Both the position numbers and the translations under genes were made by a program. This document shows, piece after piece, positions 6,589 to 10,200 of a stretch of 10,200 nucleotides of DNA. The notes under the pieces were generated by a model. It was not told where the DNA came from. It saw only the letters and a program-made list of their open reading frames with translations, and did no database searches. This DNA is from Chloroflexota bacterium (GTDB taxonomy: Bacteria; Chloroflexota; UBA11872; VXOZ01), in the NCBI GenBank assembly GCA_009839775.1, contig VXOZ01000222.1:1-10200 (forward strand), read 5' to 3'. The stretch's first letter is position 1. Each line of letters begins with the position of its first letter.

Positions 6589-7968
6589 TTAACGCGTGCT
6601 GGTTGTACCGTTCTCAGTTGACTCAGCCGCTTGGTAGGCTTCCTCCAGCAATTCCATAGTATGAATCGACCGGGTGGAGACGCCACCGGCAGCTAAGGCG
6701 TTATCCATTTGCAGCATACAGCCTGGATTGCCGACCACCACGTAGTCGGCTGCGGTGTTCTCGATGTTCTTCACTTTTGGCGCGACGACGCGCTGCGCCA
6801 TATCGGCCTGCACGATATTGTAAACCCCTGCGCTGCCGCAGCAGTGATCGGAATTCTTCATCTCTACAAATTCAAGCTCCGGAATCGCTTGCAGCAAGGC
6901 ACGCGGCTGCGCGCGCACGCGCTGCCCGTGCGCCAGGTGGCAGGCATCCTGATAGGTCACGCGTTTTGCAACGGGTCCAAACGACGTATCCACTTCGACT
7001 TCAGCCAGGAACTCGCTGATATCCTTCACTTTATCCGAAAACTCACGCGCACGATCCGCGTACTTTGGATCACTTTCTAGCAGAACATCGTACTCTTTCA
7101 GCGCGGTACCGCACCCGGCGGCGTTGCTGATGATGACGTCCAGGTCGTAGGGTTCAAAAGCGTCGATGTTTTGGCGGGCAAGGTCTTTCGATGTTTCACG
7201 GGCGCCGGCATGCGTGCTGAGCGCGCCGCAACACCGCTGGCTCTTGGGGATCACCACCTCACACCCATTGCGCGTGAGCACGTTGACGGTCGCCCGGTTC
7301 GTCTCACCGAAGAAGTACGGCATGATGCAGCCGGTTACGAAACCCACACGGTGTTTGGTTTCACCCCGCGCGGGCACGACTTCTACCTTCGGCGCGGCAT
7401 AGAACTTGTCAGATAGCTTGGGCAGCAGTGTCTCAGCCTGACCAAACGTGCCAAAGAGTTTCAGGATGCCGCTGCTTCGTACGAGCTTCTGCAAACCGGA
7501 AAACTGGTAGAAGCGGAGAATTTTCGCCAGCACATTCAGACGGCGTGGATATGGAAAGAGTTGCTTGAACACCAACCAGCGCAGCGAGCGCGGAAACGCA
7601 CCGCCCGGCTTTACGAGAGTGGCCTCGCCGCGCGCCGCCTCGATGATCTTGCCATACTGCACTCCCGAGGGGCACGCCGTCTCGCAGGCCCGGCAGTCAA
7701 GACAGAGAAATATGTGCTTCAGAAAGGTCTCATTGATGGGAATACGCTCTTCCTTGGCAGCCTTGACAAGGTAGATGCGGCCGCGCGGGCTCTCCATCTC
7801 CAGGCCCGTCTCGCGGTAGGTGGGACAGGCGTTGAGACAGAGGCCGCAGTGTACGCATTGAGCCAGGTCTTCGTCAGAAAGACCCTCAAAGCGTACCCGC
7901 TCGTCATCGTTGTCCGGGATTACGAGTCCCGGCTGACCGACATCGGTTTTCACGTTTGCTCTATTCAC
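6589..7968 (-). CDS. glcF: Glycolate oxidase iron-sulfur subunit GlcF (two [4Fe-4S] plus CCG domains)
   Basis: The electron-transfer subunit of glycolate (or D-lactate) dehydrogenase, 459 residues, slightly longer than E. coli GlcF (about 407). It has two ferredoxin-type [4Fe-4S] motifs, C38-C41-C44-C48-P and C89-C92-C95-C99-P. Two CCG (cysteine-rich) domains follow: C214, C246-C247-G248 and C286 in the first; C343, C376-C377-G378 and C417 in the second. Proteins of this type bind extra Fe-S clusters through the CCG repeats and pass electrons from the flavin subunits to quinone or another acceptor. The start is GTG at 7968, the first possible start after the in-frame TAG that ends glcE. No good SD lies near it (AGGGG overlaps the glcE stop, 18 bases away), so translation may depend on coupling. 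A second in-frame GTG at codon 6 (7953) is an alternative. The C-terminal 15 residues are polar and probably disordered. Confidence 0.93.
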   Translation of the reverse strand: MNRANVKTDVGQPGLVIPDNDDERVRFEGLSDEDLAQCVHCGLCLNACPTYRETGLEMESPRGRIYLVKAAKEERIPINETFLKHIFLCLDCRACETACPSGVQYGKIIEAARGEATLVKPGGAFPRSLRWLVFKQLFPYPRRLNVLAKILRFYQFSGLQKLVRSSGILKLFGTFGQAETLLPKLSDKFYAAPKVEVVPARGETKHRVGFVTGCIMPYFFGETNRATVNVLTRNGCEVVIPKSQRCCGALSTHAGARETSKDLARQNIDAFEPYDLDVIISNAAGCGTALKEYDVLLESDPKYADRAREFSDKVKDISEFLAEVEVDTSFGPVAKRVTYQDACHLAHGQRVRAQPRALLQAIPELEFVEMKNSDHCCGSAGVYNIVQADMAQRVVAPKVKNIENTAADYVVVGNPGCMLQMDNALAAGGVSTRSIHTMELLEEAYQAAESTENGTTSTR

Positions 7969-7989
7969 CCGACTATTGTGGAAATGCCC

Positions 7990-9330
7990 CTAAATGCCGC
8001 TCACAAAGCGTCCTGGATTGAGAATGTGGTGGGGATCGAAGGTCTGCTTCAGGTTCTTCATGATTTCCAAGCCTTGCGGGCTTGGCCCCCACACGTCGAA
8101 GGCGGTCTTGAGCGCCACCGTCCCTCGCTGCAGTACGAGGCTGCCCCCATGCTCCTGACTCACCGCGCGGGCATGGTGCAAAAAACTGAGAAGCGCGGCC
8201 ACAGGAGACGTTTGGTCCGATAGCTCTTGACTCTCTTGATGCCCCGAAAGAAGTCCGCACTGCAGAGAGCCATTGAGAGGATCGGCAACAACTCCTACCC
8301 CTACTGAGAGTGGCTCAGCGGAGCGTGCCAGTTCCGCGTAGACGTGCCGCAATTGCGAGGGCACGGCGTTCGCCTGGAACAGGATGTTTTCTGGAGAACT
8401 GTCCGCCCCTACGTCCACGCACTGTTGCCACAGGGATGCGCTTTCCGGCTCGTCAACTACCTCGGTTTCATTCGCGCCCGCTTCAGCACCTGCATCTGAC
8501 GCATCGCGCACTTGCCGCTTGACGGCACCCTGCGCGCCCATGAAGCGCACAAGCAGCACGTGGGCGCCACGCACTGCGCCAAACAGACACTGCTGCGCCA
8601 CCGCATTGCCCACCGCCGCCGCCACGGGCTGATGCGCGCGTATAGCGGCGGCTGCCGTAAAGGCCGCCTTGCTGTCAGCAAACGTGAATACAAGGGTCTG
8701 GTCCGCCTTGGGCAGGGGATACACCTTGAACGTCGCCGTGGCAATCACCCCCAACGTCCCAAGCGCGCCGACGTGCAGTTTGTGAAGACCGAACCCGGCC
8801 ACGTTCTTGACGACTTCACCGCCGCTCTTGACGAGGGTGCCGTCACCTTGGACGAACTGCATTCCCATCACCAGGTCCTTAGCCGTGCCAAACATGTAGC
8901 GTAACGGCCCGCACGCATTTGCCGCCACGGCTCCCCCAATCGTGGCCCGGTCGGGCAGCGGCACTTCGAGCGGCAGCATCTGGCCGTGTTCGCGGAGCGT
9001 CTCTTGCAGGCTGGCGATAGTCACACCTGCCTCGGCGGTTACGATGAGGTCGGCGGGCTGGTATCCCGCAATCGCCCTGAGATTGCCTGTGCAAAGCGCC
9101 ACCTCCGCAGCCGTCGGCGGTGCGCCTAGGTCAAGCATCGTGCCGCCGCCGACAAGAATGGTTGCAGCTTCAGCCCGGTTCAGCTCGCCAACTACCGCAG
9201 CCAATTCAGTAACTGATTTTGGCGCAACACCCAGCGCCGGTTGCTTGCCGTCAACGGTAGGAGTCTCGTTAGTGATCGCCTCATCTGAGACAATCTGCGC
9301 AAGCTGGGTGTGGAGGGTCTCAGTCAGCAA
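7990..9330 (-). CDS. glcE: Glycolate oxidase FAD-binding subunit GlcE
   Basis: A 446-residue FAD-binding subunit of the glycolate/D-lactate dehydrogenase. The FAD_binding_4 domain fills the first half: VGGGTMLDLG (60-69, pyrophosphate loop), VTAEAGVTIASLQE (97-110), ATIGGAVAANACGP (129-142), and the highly typical GlcE block from GGEVVKNVAGF (170-180) through GALGTLGVI (188-196). The C-terminus ends in LKQTFDPHHILNPGRF, the family signature. It is about 95 residues longer than E. coli GlcE, with the extra length in a less conserved middle region (about 210-370). The start is TTG at 9330, 14 bases after the glcD stop. AGGA sits 12 bases upstream, overlapping the glcD stop region, so coupling is likely. 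No in-frame ATG occurs until residue 65, inside the FAD loop, so a non-ATG start is required. It is followed after 21 bases by glcF in the same reading frame. Confidence 0.93.
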   Translation of the reverse strand: MLTETLHTQLAQIVSDEAITNETPTVDGKQPALGVAPKSVTELAAVVGELNRAEAATILVGGGTMLDLGAPPTAAEVALCTGNLRAIAGYQPADLIVTAEAGVTIASLQETLREHGQMLPLEVPLPDRATIGGAVAANACGPLRYMFGTAKDLVMGMQFVQGDGTLVKSGGEVVKNVAGFGLHKLHVGALGTLGVIATATFKVYPLPKADQTLVFTFADSKAAFTAAAAIRAHQPVAAAVGNAVAQQCLFGAVRGAHVLLVRFMGAQGAVKRQVRDASDAGAEAGANETEVVDEPESASLWQQCVDVGADSSPENILFQANAVPSQLRHVYAELARSAEPLSVGVGVVADPLNGSLQCGLLSGHQESQELSDQTSPVAALLSFLHHARAVSQEHGGSLVLQRGTVALKTAFDVWGPSPQGLEIMKNLKQTFDPHHILNPGRFVSGI

Positions 9331-9344
9331 GGCGTAATTGCATC

Positions 9345-10200
9345 CTACTTCCAGACCGCAGCAGCCGTTGCATGGACTGGGGCCTTGCCGATGTGGATTT
9401 TTGCCGCATGCGGCCCTTCACCGGTGGGAAACACCTTCGTGGGATTGAAGAGCCAGTCGGGATCGAAGGCGCGCTTGAGCTTGCGCATGGCTTCCAAATC
9501 CTCTTCGCTGTAAAGCCAGTCCATGTACTCTTGCTTCTCCGTACCGATGCCGTGTTCTCCCGAGAGCGAGCCGCCAGCGTCAATGCATGCGCTGATGATC
9601 TCTTCTCCCGCGGTAATTACGCGCCGCACTTGGTCGCTATCGCGCACGTCGAAGAGCAGGTTCGGATGCAGATTGCCGTCACCGGCGTGGAAAACGTTGG
9701 CGATGATGATGTCATGGCGTGCGGCCACATCTTCGACAAAGCGCATGATTTCCGGCAGCTTGGTGCGCGGCACCACGCAGTCCTGAATGTAATAGTTCGG
9801 CGCCAAGCGGCCGAGTGCGCCAATGGCGCCTTTGCGCCCCTTCCAAACGGCCTCCCGCTCGGCGGCCGTCTGCGCCACCCTGATTTCACGGGCGCGCGCT
9901 TTGCGGCAGAGACTCAGAATAGCCTCCCGCTGCTCATCGAGTTCTTCCTGCATGCCGTCAATTTCGATGATGAGCACACCACCGGCGTCGTAAGGATAAC
10001 CGACGTTATGCGCTTCCTCGATAGCGCGGGTGACAACCTGATCCATGATCTCAAGCGCAGCGGGGATAATGCCGTTGCCAATAATGGCTGAGACCGCCTC
10101 GCAAGCGTCCGGCACACTCTCAAAGATAGCCAGATAGGTCTCAACTGCCTCCGGCATCGGCAGGAGCTTGACCAGAATCTTTGTAACCACGCCCATAGTG
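9345..10200 (-). CDS. glcD: Glycolate oxidase catalytic FAD subunit GlcD, 5' end beyond the window
   Basis: The C-terminal roughly 284 residues of the FAD-linked 2-hydroxyacid dehydrogenase subunit. The open frame runs off the right edge. The ATG at 10196 is preceded in frame by Thr, giving TMGVVTKILVKLLP, which matches the internal GTLGIVTKI...LLP strand at the end of the FAD domain in GlcD. It is therefore an internal Met and the FAD-binding half is outside the window. The FAD-oxidase C domain is complete. It includes VFHAGDGNLHP (168-178 counting from that Met), whose histidines and Asp are the conserved metal/substrate site of the GlcD/DLD family, and LSGEHGIGTEK (211-221). The ending LKRAFDPDWLFNPTKVFP (240-257) is the usual C-terminal motif. 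It oxidises glycolate to glyoxylate or D-lactate to pyruvate; the sequence does not separate these. It ends with TAG at 9345, and glcE begins 14 bases later. Confidence 0.93.
   Translation of the reverse strand, partial: TMGVVTKILVKLLPMPEAVETYLAIFESVPDACEAVSAIIGNGIIPAALEIMDQVVTRAIEEAHNVGYPYDAGGVLIIEIDGMQEELDEQREAILSLCRKARAREIRVAQTAAEREAVWKGRKGAIGALGRLAPNYYIQDCVVPRTKLPEIMRFVEDVAARHDIIIANVFHAGDGNLHPNLLFDVRDSDQVRRVITAGEEIISACIDAGGSLSGEHGIGTEKQEYMDWLYSEEDLEAMRKLKRAFDPDWLFNPTKVFPTGEGPHAAKIHIGKAPVHATAAAVWK

Overview
The window carries two convergent gene groups. It has moderately high G+C (roughly 55-60% by eye), dense coding and no RNA genes, CRISPR arrays or insertion sequences that I can see. 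It looks like a bacterial chromosome from an aerobic or facultative respiratory organism. The gene style (three-gene glycolate oxidase locus, separate NuoE/NuoF genes, several TTG/GTG starts) would fit a lineage such as Chloroflexota, but no marker gene here settles the taxonomy and I hold this loosely.

Plus strand, 1-3370: the 3' part of an FAD-linked oxidoreductase cut by the window edge (2-1210); a small polytopic membrane protein with a histidine-rich final segment, resembling DUF6962/CREST-like membrane proteins (1343-2002); and a 12-helix MFS transporter (2114-3370). Spacers are 132 and 111 bases, so these three need not form one operon. The 152-base convergent spacer (3371-3522) shows no convincing rho-independent terminator.

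Minus strand, 10200-3523, transcribed right to left: glcD (5' end outside the window), glcE, glcF, a thioredoxin-reductase-like ferredoxin:NAD(P)+ reductase, nuoE and nuoF. The spacers are 14, 21, 115, 41 and 45 bases, all on one strand, so co-transcription is plausible. A second promoter in the 115-base glcF-FNR spacer cannot be excluded. GlcDEF is the flavin/iron-sulfur enzyme that oxidises glycolate (and in many homologues D-lactate) and normally feeds the quinone pool. NuoEF is the FMN/Fe-S NADH-oxidising tip of complex I. The flavoprotein between them belongs to the family that exchanges electrons between ferredoxin and a nicotinamide nucleotide.

The most interesting point is this combination: a 2-hydroxyacid dehydrogenase, an NADH diaphorase pair without nuoG, and a ferredoxin-reductase-like flavoprotein whose usual NADPH-recognising arginines are partly replaced. 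It could be a soluble NAD(H)-linked (possibly ferredoxin-assisted) hydroxyacid dehydrogenase, or it could simply be scattered complex I genes beside a glycolate locus. The sequence alone does not decide this.
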